Assembly: GCA_021323495.1 (NCBI GenBank)
Contig: JAJQJO010000189.1
Location: 1-7,343, forward strand
Reading direction: 5' to 3'
DNA length: 7,343 bases
Source: Cellvibrio sp.
GTDB taxonomy: Bacteria > Pseudomonadota > Gammaproteobacteria > Pseudomonadales > Cellvibrionaceae
A program made the translations under genes and the position numbers. This document shows positions 1-6,272 of the stretch, piece by piece. The notes below the pieces were generated by a model. It was not told the origin of the DNA. It did no database searches and saw only the letters and a list, made by a program, of their open reading frames with translations. Every line of letters begins with the position of its first letter. Positions within the stretch are counted from its first letter, which is position 1.

Positions 1-611
1 TTGTGTGCGAGCCATTCGGAAACGCGTTTGCCCTGTCCGTAGGCGTTAATGATATCGAGCGAATCGGGGGCGCCCGGATAACTTTCAGGAATATGGCTGA
101 GCGCTATTGGTTGACGGCCGTAAACAGCCCCGGAACTGGTTAACAGAAAACGTGTAGCACCTGAACGTTGCGCGAGTCCAAGGGCGGCGCTGGTACCTTG
201 CACGATTTTGTCAAATGCGGCGATGGGATCATCACCGGTTTTTGCCACATCAGTGGCAGCATGGATCACGCTGTCGAACGGGCCATGGATTTCATCTAGC
301 GCGCTGACATCACCCTGGATCAGGGTAAGGGTACTATGCCTCGCCAGATGCGGTGCCTTGGTAATAAACGCAGCCGGATCTCTGCTCAGCACACTTAGGT
401 GTAAATTCAAAACCAATTCCTGGTTTGCCCAGAGCAGCGCTTCCAATAACCAACAGCCGACAAAGCCTGTGCCGCCAGTAATAAAAATATGTTGGTTGCG
501 CAATGTCTCCCATACGTTATGCGGGGTATGGGAGATGATCAACTGCAGGTCATCCAGCGCAACACCGGGTTGGTAAGTTGAGGAAGTGTGATGAGTAGAG
601 TCCATGTTCAT
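1..611 (-). CDS. NAD(P)-dependent epimerase/dehydratase (extended SDR), C-terminus cut off by the window
   Basis: This is a nucleotide-sugar-modifying enzyme of the extended short-chain dehydrogenase/reductase family, expected in the cytoplasm. 203 codons are visible and the frame is open to the window edge; such proteins usually exceed 300 residues. A roughly 40-residue leader precedes the Rossmann fold. The dinucleotide-binding motif TGGTGFVG is at residues 45-52, HAATD at 117-121, LLTSSGAVYG at 156-165, and the catalytic pair is in YGQGK (Tyr191, Lys195). Two in-frame ATGs lie close together, at 611 and 605. Neither has a clear Shine-Dalgarno sequence, and I took the first. The gene begins 6 bases after the rfbH stop, so translation is probably coupled. 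I recall leader-bearing SDRs like this from O-antigen clusters, usually annotated only as NAD-dependent epimerase/dehydratase. Its place after rfbH suggests a role in finishing the CDP-3,6-dideoxyhexose, for example 4-keto reduction, but the substrate and reaction are inference. Confidence 0.88.
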   Translation of the reverse strand, partial: MNMDSTHHTSSTYQPGVALDDLQLIISHTPHNVWETLRNQHIFITGGTGFVGCWLLEALLWANQELVLNLHLSVLSRDPAAFITKAPHLARHSTLTLIQGDVSALDEIHGPFDSVIHAATDVAKTGDDPIAAFDKIVQGTSAALGLAQRSGATRFLLTSSGAVYGRQPIALSHIPESYPGAPDSLDIINAYGQGKRVSEWLAH

Positions 612-617
612 TGGCTA

Positions 618-1931
618 TTAAAAATTTAACCCAAAAAATTCTTCCATTTTTTCAGCGACATAATCGAAATGTTCGCTGCCGAGTGCAGGATAGATGCCCA
701 ACCAGAGCGTATTATTCATCGTATTGTCAGTAACGGTTAAGTCGCCTACCACACGATATTCGACACCTTGGAAATAAGGTTGGCGGGTTAGATTTCCGGC
801 AAATAATAAACGTGTACCGATTTTGTTTTGATCCAGAAATTTTACGAAATCAACACGTTTGACACCTGCGCTCTCCTTGAGTGTAATCGGGAAGCCAAAC
901 CAGGAAGGTTCGCTGTTGGGGGTTGGTTGTGCTATGTCAATAAAATCGGTGAGATTGCCCAGGCGTGCTTTTAATAAATCATAATTGCGTTTACGCGCAT
1001 CGATAAACTCTTGCGCGCGCTCTAGCTGCGCCAGGCCACAGGCGGCTTGCATATCGGTTATTTTTAAATTGTAACCAATATGTGCGTAGACATATTTGTG
1101 ATCATAGCCCACTGGCAAACTACCAAACTGCTGGCCAAAACGATTGCCGCAAGTATTGTCACAACCCGGTGCGCAATAACAATCACGACCCCAATCACGG
1201 AACGATTCGGCGATCATTTTCAATTGCGGGTTGTTGGTAAACACCGCACCACCTTCACCCATAGTGATATGGTGTGCCGGATAAAAACTCAAGGTGGCAA
1301 TGTCGCCAAAGGTGCCTACTAATTTTCCATCATATTTAGCGCCCAGTGCATCGCAACAATCTTCTACCAACCAAAGGTTATATTTTTCGCACAATGCTTT
1401 TACTTTGGTGAGATTAAATGGGTTGCCTAATGTATGGGCGAGCATGATCGCTTTGGTTTTTGGCGTAATGGCCGCCTCAATTAACTCGGCATTAATATTA
1501 TGGGTGGCCGCATCTACATCGACAAAGACCGGGATGGCGCCAAACTGGATGATTGGGTTTACGGTGGTAGGAAAACCGGCTGCAACGCCAATAACCTCAT
1601 CGCCTTTTTTAATCGCGCGGGCACCGAGCTTGGGTGAAGTGAGTGTGCTAAAGGCAACTAAATTAGCAGACGACCCTGAGTTAACCGAAAGTAAATATTT
1701 CACACCCAGGAATTCGGCCAGTTTTTTTTCAAATTCGGTATTAAATCTTCCAGTGGTTAACCAGCAATCAAGTGATGCATCAACCATTAGTTGCATTTCA
1801 CGCGCACCCACTACTTTACCCGAGGGAGGGATAACGCTTTCGCCGGGCGTAAATGGTTTAGGTGCGGTAGTCAATTCTGCAAATTGTTGAACCAGCTTGG
1901 CGATTTCTTGGCGAAGAATTTCAGGAGTCAT
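618..1931 (-). CDS. rfbH: RfbH/DdhC: CDP-6-deoxy-L-threo-D-glycero-4-hexulose 3-dehydrase (E1)
   Basis: Cytoplasmic enzyme that, with the E3 reductase encoded upstream, removes the C-3 hydroxyl of CDP-4-keto-6-deoxyglucose. This is the committed step to 3,6-dideoxyhexoses. It has the aspartate aminotransferase fold of the DegT/DnrJ/EryC1 family but uses PMP. The 437 residues match the usual length. His220 in SFYPAHH (215-221) stands where transaminases have the PLP lysine, with Tyr217 and Asp194 nearby. Cys193, Cys251, Cys253 and Cys261 give the spacing C-X57-C-X1-C-X7-C, the unusual [2Fe-2S] motif described for the Yersinia pseudotuberculosis E1. The ATG at 1931 is preceded by AAAAAGG ending 7 bases upstream (on the plus strand, CCTT at 1939-1942). 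It lies 34 bases after rfbG and 6 bases before the SDR gene. Also called ddhC or ascC. All key residues are intact. Confidence 0.97.
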   Translation of the reverse strand: MTPEILRQEIAKLVQQFAELTTAPKPFTPGESVIPPSGKVVGAREMQLMVDASLDCWLTTGRFNTEFEKKLAEFLGVKYLLSVNSGSSANLVAFSTLTSPKLGARAIKKGDEVIGVAAGFPTTVNPIIQFGAIPVFVDVDAATHNINAELIEAAITPKTKAIMLAHTLGNPFNLTKVKALCEKYNLWLVEDCCDALGAKYDGKLVGTFGDIATLSFYPAHHITMGEGGAVFTNNPQLKMIAESFRDWGRDCYCAPGCDNTCGNRFGQQFGSLPVGYDHKYVYAHIGYNLKITDMQAACGLAQLERAQEFIDARKRNYDLLKARLGNLTDFIDIAQPTPNSEPSWFGFPITLKESAGVKRVDFVKFLDQNKIGTRLLFAGNLTRQPYFQGVEYRVVGDLTVTDNTMNNTLWLGIYPALGSEHFDYVAEKMEEFFGLNF

Positions 1932-1965
1932 TGTGCTGCCTTTTTGATATCTACATCGATAAAAA

Positions 1966-3045
1966 TTAGTTGGCGCGCATAGCGGCCATGTATTGTTTTA
2001 TTTCGTTGATGCTATAGTCATTCATGTCGTGGTTAGCGAGCCATGCGCGCTGCCAGGCAATAATCTTGTCGAGCGTCTGGTGCAAGCGCCAGCTCGGTTC
2101 CCAATGTAAATGGGTGCGTGCTTTGGAAATATCCAACTTAAGATATTTAGCTTCATGGGGATGATCACCGCTATCCAATTGCCAGCTTGCACCCTTCCCC
2201 CAATTCTTTACCATTTGGTCCAGAATCCATTCGACCGGCTCAACATCCTGGTCGCGCGGGCCAAAATTCCAACCTTCAGCGTATTGTTGTCCGTGTTGAT
2301 ACAACGCTTGCGCCAGCACCAGATAACCACTCAATGGTTCCAGCACGTGTTGCCAGGGACGGGTTGCCTGTGGATTGCGGACAACCACTGGTTCCGCATT
2401 TTCAAATGCACGCAGGATATCGGGAATCAATCGATCCTGGGCCCAGTCACCGCCGCCAATGACGTTGCCCGCACGGGCTGAACCCAGCGCCGGGCTGTTG
2501 GGCTTGTTAAAAAAAGAATTGCGATACGCCGAAGTGATTAACTCAACACAACCTTTACTGTTGCTATAGGGATCGTGGCCGCCCATGGGTTCGTGTTCGC
2601 GATAACCCCATTCCCATTCGCGGTTTTCATAACATTTATCGGTAGTGACATTTACGATCGCGCGCACTGAAGAACACAGGCGTGCAGCTTCCAATACGTG
2701 CAAGGTTCCCATTACATTGGTGGAATAGGTGGCCAATGGTTCGCTATAAGACAAGCGCACCAGTGCTTGAGCTGCCATATGAATAATAATTTCCGGATTA
2801 AATTCCGTCATACTCTGGCTGAGGGTATCGAGGTCGCGGATATCACCGACATCGGATTCCATCGCCTGGGCAACTTTTGCAACCTCGAACAATGCCGGTG
2901 TAGTAGATGGTGCGAGTGAAAAACCTTTCACTACCGCACCCATATGCGTGAGCCATAAACTAAGCCAGCTGCCTTTAAAACCAGTATGCCCTGTCAAAAA
3001 TACGCGCTTGCCTTGCCAGAAGGCAGCATCAACCTGAGCTTTCAC
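1966..3045 (-). CDS. rfbG: CDP-glucose 4,6-dehydratase (RfbG/DdhB)
   Basis: Cytoplasmic extended-SDR enzyme that converts CDP-D-glucose to CDP-4-keto-6-deoxy-D-glucose, the second step of 3,6-dideoxyhexose synthesis, with tightly bound NAD. The 359 residues match the family. Visible motifs are FWQGKR then the NAD-binding GHTGFKG (19-25), HMAAQALVR (89-97), TTDKCYE (134-140) with the dehydratase-type Asp/Lys pair, and the catalytic YSNSK (Tyr160, Lys164). RAGNVIGGGDW (191-201) and RPWQHVLEPL (229-238) follow in the substrate-binding half. The start is GTG at 3045, two bases after the rfbF stop. A GGGAG Shine-Dalgarno five bases upstream lies within the last codons of rfbF. This start places the Rossmann motif at the expected distance from the N-terminus. 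The close spacing implies coupled translation with rfbF. I see no damaged residue. Confidence 0.97.
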   Translation of the reverse strand: MKAQVDAAFWQGKRVFLTGHTGFKGSWLSLWLTHMGAVVKGFSLAPSTTPALFEVAKVAQAMESDVGDIRDLDTLSQSMTEFNPEIIIHMAAQALVRLSYSEPLATYSTNVMGTLHVLEAARLCSSVRAIVNVTTDKCYENREWEWGYREHEPMGGHDPYSNSKGCVELITSAYRNSFFNKPNSPALGSARAGNVIGGGDWAQDRLIPDILRAFENAEPVVVRNPQATRPWQHVLEPLSGYLVLAQALYQHGQQYAEGWNFGPRDQDVEPVEWILDQMVKNWGKGASWQLDSGDHPHEAKYLKLDISKARTHLHWEPSWRLHQTLDKIIAWQRAWLANHDMNDYSINEIKQYMAAMRAN

Positions 3046-3047
3046 AT

Positions 3048-3821
3048 TTACTCCCAGTTTTTCCAGGGCGCATTACCACTTGCCCATAATTCTTCAAGGT
3101 AGGTTTTATCGCGCAGTGTATCCATTGGTTGCCAAAAGCCCTCATGCTTGTAGGCCATTAACTCACCATCATTGGCCAGGGTCATTAATGGATGCTGCTC
3201 CCAAACGGTATAGTCATCTTCAATCAGGTTGATTACCTTGGGTGACAATACAAAAAAACCGCCATTGATCATGGCGCCATCGCCTTTGGGTTTTTCTTTA
3301 AAGCTCCTTACGCGGTTATTCTCTATGTCCAGTGCGCCGAAACGGCCCGGTGGAAATGTTGCGGAAAGGGTGGCGAGCTTGCCATGGGTTAAATGGAAAT
3401 CAATTGTCTTGGATATGCTGATGTCACTGACACCATCGCCATAAGTGAAACAAAACGCTTGTTCATCTTTGACGTGGTCGTAAACCCTTTTCAATCGGCC
3501 GCCGGTCATGGAATTATCGCCGGTATCGATCAACGTAATTTTCCAGGGCTCGGCGCGTTGTTGATGGACATGCATTTGGTTTTCGCTCATATCAAACGTA
3601 ATATCCGACATGTGCAGAAAATAATTAGCGAAATATTCTTTAATGACATAGCCTTTGTAGCCACAGCAAATAATAAAATCATTGATGCCGTGGGCTGAGT
3701 ACATTTTCATGATATGCCAGAGGATAGGTTTACCACCTATTTCCACCATAGGCTTTGGACGGGTAACTGTTTCTTCACTTAAACGGGTGCCTAAGCCACC
3801 AGCGAGGATAACCGCTTTCAT
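3048..3821 (-). CDS. rfbF: Glucose-1-phosphate cytidylyltransferase (RfbF/DdhA)
   Basis: Makes CDP-D-glucose and pyrophosphate from CTP and alpha-D-glucose-1-phosphate, the entry step of the CDP-3,6-dideoxyhexose route, in the cytoplasm. The 257 residues are full length for the family. The nucleotidyltransferase signature AGGLGTRLSEET spans 7-18, followed by RPKPMVEIGGKP (21-32). TYGDGVSD (126-133) carries the metal-binding aspartate, INGGFFV (185-191) lies in the sugar pocket, and the second metal-site aspartate is probably Asp234 in WQPMDT (230-235). The CTP-specific form is recognised by GLGTRLSEET together with the GFWQPMDTLRDK region. The ATG at 3821 has a strong AAGGAG Shine-Dalgarno 7 bases upstream. 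It follows ascD by 27 bases and precedes rfbG by 2. Also called ddhA or ascA. Confidence 0.98.
   Translation of the reverse strand: MKAVILAGGLGTRLSEETVTRPKPMVEIGGKPILWHIMKMYSAHGINDFIICCGYKGYVIKEYFANYFLHMSDITFDMSENQMHVHQQRAEPWKITLIDTGDNSMTGGRLKRVYDHVKDEQAFCFTYGDGVSDISISKTIDFHLTHGKLATLSATFPPGRFGALDIENNRVRSFKEKPKGDGAMINGGFFVLSPKVINLIEDDYTVWEQHPLMTLANDGELMAYKHEGFWQPMDTLRDKTYLEELWASGNAPWKNWE
3051..3055 (-). promoter_or_regulatory. Shine-Dalgarno GGGAG deciding the GTG start of rfbG
   Basis: GGGAG lies 5 bases before GTG 3045 and sits within the last two sense codons of rfbF. An ATG two bases upstream (3047-3045) is in another frame and meets a stop at once, so GTG is the start. Confidence 0.7.
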
Positions 3822-3828
3822 TAGTGCT

Positions 3829-3834
3829 CTCCTT
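3829..3834 (-). promoter_or_regulatory. Shine-Dalgarno AAGGAG of rfbF
   Basis: A strong AAGGAG lies 7 bases before ATG 3821, in the 27-base gap after ascD. It is the best ribosome site in the window. Confidence 0.8.
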
Positions 3835-3848
3835 AAATGTAATTATAA

Positions 3849-4835
3849 TTATGAACTGACGAAAGCGTCAGAATAAAAATTCTCGGGTTTCAAACCTTGT
3901 GCGATAAACAATTTTTTTGCTGCGTGAATCATAGTGTCAGAGCCACAAGCATAAATGACAGAATCATTTATCGCTATAGCATCGGCAATCACTGCATCCT
4001 GCACATAACCCTTTCGACCCTCCCAGCCTTCCTGCGCCTGGCTGAGGGTTGGGCGAAAAATAACATTAAGGTTAGTAAAATCAGGTCGCCAATAAAGGTC
4101 TGCCAGATGCCTGGCCCCCCAATAAATATAAATATTTTTTCCCTCTACCCATTCAGCCTTGGTAGCAAATGCTTCCAACATGCTTTTTATAGGTGCAATG
4201 CCGGTTCCAGTGGCTAAAAAAATAATATTTTTTTCTGCTTTGGGATGAAAACAGAATGTGCCATGGGGACCTTCCAAACGCAATAAATCATTGGTTTTGG
4301 CCTCGTTAAACCAGTAATGGCTCATCTGGCCATTGTTGACTGCACGTACATGTAACTCCAGCTTTCCATCTGCCTGCAGGAGATTCGCGATTGAATAACT
4401 GCGACGGATACCACTCCTGGCAATAACATCAATATATTGGCCCGGTAGATAATTGAACTGGTTAGTGGGTGGCAGGCGCAGTAATATCTGGATCACATCG
4501 GGCGCTAGTAAATGGAGTTGATCAATTTTGCAGGGTAGCGTGAGGGTTTTTATGCTGGCGAGTAGGCCCAGGTCTTCTATATCCAAATCCAGGTCATTCA
4601 CAGCGGTCCTGCAGCAGGTCAAGATAAAACCCGCATCAACCTCGTTTTCTGTGAGGCTTTCTTCGGCTTTTAGGATCTGTGTTTCACCTTTGGTCACGAG
4701 GGCTTTGCATGCACCACAGCGGCCGGTACGGCAACTGTGCTCAAGCACTAACCCTTGGGCCTTTGCAGCGTCAAGTATACTGGTGTCGGCAGTTGCTAAA
4801 AACTGTTTGTGGTTGGAGAGAGTAACTACTGCCAT
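3849..4835 (-). CDS. ascD: CDP-6-deoxy-delta-3,4-glucoseen reductase (E3; AscD/DdhD)
   Basis: NADH-dependent iron-sulfur flavoprotein that passes electrons to the RfbH (E1) product during C-3 deoxygenation. The chosen protein has 328 residues, the usual length. An N-terminal plant-type [2Fe-2S] ferredoxin domain (about 1-90) carries Cys35, Cys40, Cys43 and Cys74 (C-X4-C-X2-C-X30-C). An FAD domain follows with RRSYSIAN (144-151) and GPHGTF (189-194), then an NAD domain with LATGTGIAP (207-215), YWGAR (238-242) and YACGSD (295-300), ending in the FYSDAF type of tail (320-325). The frame stays open upstream to a TTG at 4928, but the extra 31 residues are AT-driven and lack family resemblance. 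ATG 4835 starts MAVVTL directly before the ferredoxin fold, although its ribosome site (GGA 9 bases upstream) is weak. It is the first gene of the CDP-sugar block. The 94-base AT-rich gap upstream could hold its own promoter. Also called ddhD or rfbI. Confidence 0.95.
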   Translation of the reverse strand: MAVVTLSNHKQFLATADTSILDAAKAQGLVLEHSCRTGRCGACKALVTKGETQILKAEESLTENEVDAGFILTCCRTAVNDLDLDIEDLGLLASIKTLTLPCKIDQLHLLAPDVIQILLRLPPTNQFNYLPGQYIDVIARSGIRRSYSIANLLQADGKLELHVRAVNNGQMSHYWFNEAKTNDLLRLEGPHGTFCFHPKAEKNIIFLATGTGIAPIKSMLEAFATKAEWVEGKNIYIYWGARHLADLYWRPDFTNLNVIFRPTLSQAQEGWEGRKGYVQDAVIADAIAINDSVIYACGSDTMIHAAKKLFIAQGLKPENFYSDAFVSS

Positions 4836-4929
4836 GGCGCAATCCGTTGATCGTCCAGGTTGTGATAAGCTCTGGCGATTTATTATTAAATTAAAAGATG
4901 ATTTTTTATTAAAATTAAAAGTTATCAAA
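4836..4929 (-). promoter_or_regulatory. AT-rich gap before ascD with repeated decamers; possible promoter
   Basis: This 94-base gap is the longest in the window and separates the glycosylation module from the CDP-sugar genes. Its upstream part is very AT-rich. The plus-strand decamer AAATTAAAAG occurs at 4888-4897 and 4912-4921, and a 9/10 copy at 4927-4936 runs into the end of the GT2 gene. On the coding strand there is a TTGATA (4928-4923) and an AATAAT that resembles a -10 box (4887-4882), but they are not at standard spacing from each other. I therefore call only a possible promoter or AT-rich upstream element. Low complexity alone could also explain the repeats. Confidence 0.25.
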
Positions 4930-5859
4930 TTAAAAATTGATGCGTTCTTTCTCGATCACCAAGGGTCTTCTTTTGCTGTAAATATGAATCGAGCCGAGGT
5001 ATTCGCCTAAAATGCCAACAAAAAATAATTGTACCGAGGCGAAAAAGAAAATGCCTATTACTATGGGGGCCATGCCTAGACTAAATGAATTCCAGAAAAT
5101 CAGTTTTAATAAGAAATAAATAACAGCAATAAAAATACTGATAAACGAGAGTAAAAACCCTGCCATTGTCGCAATCCGCAAGGGCACTTGTGAGTGGGAA
5201 ATAATTCCCAGCATGCCAATGTCATACAAGGTGAAAAAATTATTTTTGGTGATGCCCCGGACCCGCACCGGTTGATCATAGGGTATTTGGTGAATCCGTA
5301 AGCCTATTTCGGCAATTAGCCCGCGGAAATAAGGGTAGGGATCATTAATGCTGCGCAGGTGGCCGATTACTTCTTTATCGTAAAGACCAAAGCCGGTGAA
5401 GTTATCGATAAGGTCGATATTGGAAAGCCGGTTTACGGTTTTGTAATAAAGCTTGCGGATAGAAAACATCACTGATGATTCTTCACTTGAACGTTTGGTG
5501 CCGATAACCGTCTGGAAACCTTCTTCCCACTTTTTAATAAATTCGGGTATCAGGCTTGCAGGGTCTTGCAAGTCGGCCACAAATAAAATGACGGCGTCCC
5601 CATTTGCTTGTAACAGGCCGTGATAGGGGGAGCGGATGTGGCCAAAGTTCCTGCTATTGGAAATTATCTTGACATGCTTATCGGTGCTGGCGATATCGCG
5701 CAAAATCTCCAGGGTTTTATCAGTGGAGGCGTTGTCGATAAAAATATGTTCATAGGTGTAGTTGTCATGGTGTGCAAATACGTTTTGTATCAGCTTCACG
5801 CACTCCTGCACATTATCTTCTTCATTGTAACAGGGCGTTACCACACTAATAAGTTTCAT
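4930..5859 (-). CDS. GT2 polyprenyl-phosphate glycosyltransferase (GtrB-like)
   Basis: Predicted to transfer a sugar from a nucleotide donor to undecaprenyl phosphate on the cytoplasmic side of the inner membrane. With start ATG 5859 it has 309 residues, normal for GtrB and bacterial dolichol-phosphate-mannose-synthase-like enzymes. The GT-A fold begins at once with SVVTPCYNEEDNV (5-17). IDNASTDKT is at 41-49 and DLQDP at 96-100. TGFGLYD (155-161) and NNFFTLYDIGMLGI (206-219) are also typical. Two C-terminal membrane helices span about 227-256 and 263-288, ending in GILGEYLGS (282-290) and a basic tail. The residue two before Asp96, often Asp in this family, is Val94. A longer frame to 5949 adds 30 unlikely residues. 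The chosen ATG has AAAGGA 7 bases upstream and overlaps the GtrA gene by 14 bases, so the two are coupled. The donor sugar cannot be read from sequence. Confidence 0.93.
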   Translation of the reverse strand: MKLISVVTPCYNEEDNVQECVKLIQNVFAHHDNYTYEHIFIDNASTDKTLEILRDIASTDKHVKIISNSRNFGHIRSPYHGLLQANGDAVILFVADLQDPASLIPEFIKKWEEGFQTVIGTKRSSEESSVMFSIRKLYYKTVNRLSNIDLIDNFTGFGLYDKEVIGHLRSINDPYPYFRGLIAEIGLRIHQIPYDQPVRVRGITKNNFFTLYDIGMLGIISHSQVPLRIATMAGFLLSFISIFIAVIYFLLKLIFWNSFSLGMAPIVIGIFFFASVQLFFVGILGEYLGSIHIYSKRRPLVIEKERINF

Positions 5860-6226
5860 GTTGTTTTCCTTTGAACACAAAAAATTTATTAAGCAAAAAT
5901 GACAGTATGGTGGTCGGGATGATGGCAAATGCTCCTGCAAGGTAAGCACTTAGCCCAAACCTGACCATCAATTTAATTAACAGCAGGTTCACACAAAACG
6001 TTATTGCATAAACTGCAAAAAATTTTCCAATGAGACGTTTATCCCGGGACTGGAATACTAACCTGCCAATGGTGTGGAAGTTAAAAATTACACCAGCGAT
6101 GGTGGCGAATAACAAGGCATAGGTATATTCCAGCCCCAGATAGATAAGCAGGGCATAGAGCGAATAGCCAAACAGGGTATTCAAAATCCCCACGGCTAGA
6201 AACCTGAACAATTGGGTTGTTAACAC
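5846..6226 (-). CDS. GtrA family membrane protein (candidate polyprenyl-phosphate-sugar flippase)
   Basis: Small integral inner-membrane protein of 126 residues, typical for the GtrA family, which is proposed to move undecaprenyl-phosphate-linked sugars to the periplasmic side. Four hydrophobic helices are visible at about 7-30, 35-56, 66-88 and 93-114. Family features are RFLAVGILNTLFGY near the N-terminus (8-21), FNFHTIGRLVF (48-58) and the C-terminal SFLLNKFFVFKG (109-120). The start is GTG at 6226, with GGAG 8 bases upstream, and there is no better ATG. Its end overlaps the GT2 gene by 14 bases in another frame, the usual gtrA-gtrB coupling. It follows the GT-C gene after a 46-base gap that contains a GC-rich inverted repeat. 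The flippase role is a family proposal. The gtrB-like partner and the GT-C gene on either side support it. Confidence 0.93.
   Translation of the reverse strand: MLTTQLFRFLAVGILNTLFGYSLYALLIYLGLEYTYALLFATIAGVIFNFHTIGRLVFQSRDKRLIGKFFAVYAITFCVNLLLIKLMVRFGLSAYLAGAFAIIPTTILSFLLNKFFVFKGKQHETY
5867..5872 (-). promoter_or_regulatory. Shine-Dalgarno AAAGGA deciding the GT2 start
   Basis: AAAGGA lies 7 bases before ATG 5859, inside the last codons of the GtrA gene. It favours the short form over the 30-residue-longer frame from 5949. Confidence 0.75.
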
Positions 6227-6234
6227 GCAGGGTA

Positions 6235-6238
6235 CTCC
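6235..6238 (-). promoter_or_regulatory. Shine-Dalgarno GGAG deciding the GTG start of the GtrA gene
   Basis: GGAG lies 8 bases before GTG 6226. No ATG in this frame gives a full-length GtrA fold, so this site supports the GTG start. Confidence 0.7.
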
Positions 6239-6250
6239 GGGTGTATTTTA

Positions 6251-6271
6251 CCGGCGCCACAGGGCGCCCGG
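6251..6271. other. GC-rich inverted repeat between the GT-C and GtrA genes
   Basis: GGCGCC (6253-6258) and GGCGCC (6263-6268) are separated by a 4-base loop. Two more outer C-G pairs form if one C (6269) is bulged. This would form a stable hairpin in the mRNA just after the GT-C stop codon and about 13 bases before the GtrA Shine-Dalgarno. No T-run follows on either strand, so it is not a classical intrinsic terminator. It could trim or stabilise the message or reduce read-through. This is inference. Confidence 0.4.
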
Positions 6272-6272
6272 T

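Noticed and set aside
208..576. Plus-strand open frame of 122 codons antisense to the left-end SDR gene
   Set aside because: The minus strand here encodes a clear Rossmann-fold SDR with motifs in frame. The plus-strand product resembles nothing and is a shadow.
1294..1890. Plus-strand open frame of 198 codons inside rfbH
   Set aside because: It is antisense to the conserved RfbH fold, has no family resemblance and no ribosome site that I can see.
4836..4928. N-terminal extension of ascD to TTG 4928
   Set aside because: It is a rare start codon without a ribosome site. The extra residues are Asn/Lys/Phe-rich from AT-rich DNA, and the ferredoxin domain starts at the downstream ATG.
4528..5010. 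Plus-strand open frame of 160 codons across the ascD/GT2 boundary
   Set aside because: It overlaps two confident genes and the AT-rich gap, and its predicted product is composition-driven.
5860..5949. Longer N-terminus for the GT2 enzyme
   Set aside because: The added 30 residues lie inside the GtrA gene and precede a fold that normally begins at the MKLISVV type of start. ATG 5859 has a good ribosome site.
6251..6271. Rho-independent terminator after the GT-C gene
   Set aside because: No T-run follows the stem on either strand, and the next gene begins only 46 bases after the stop.
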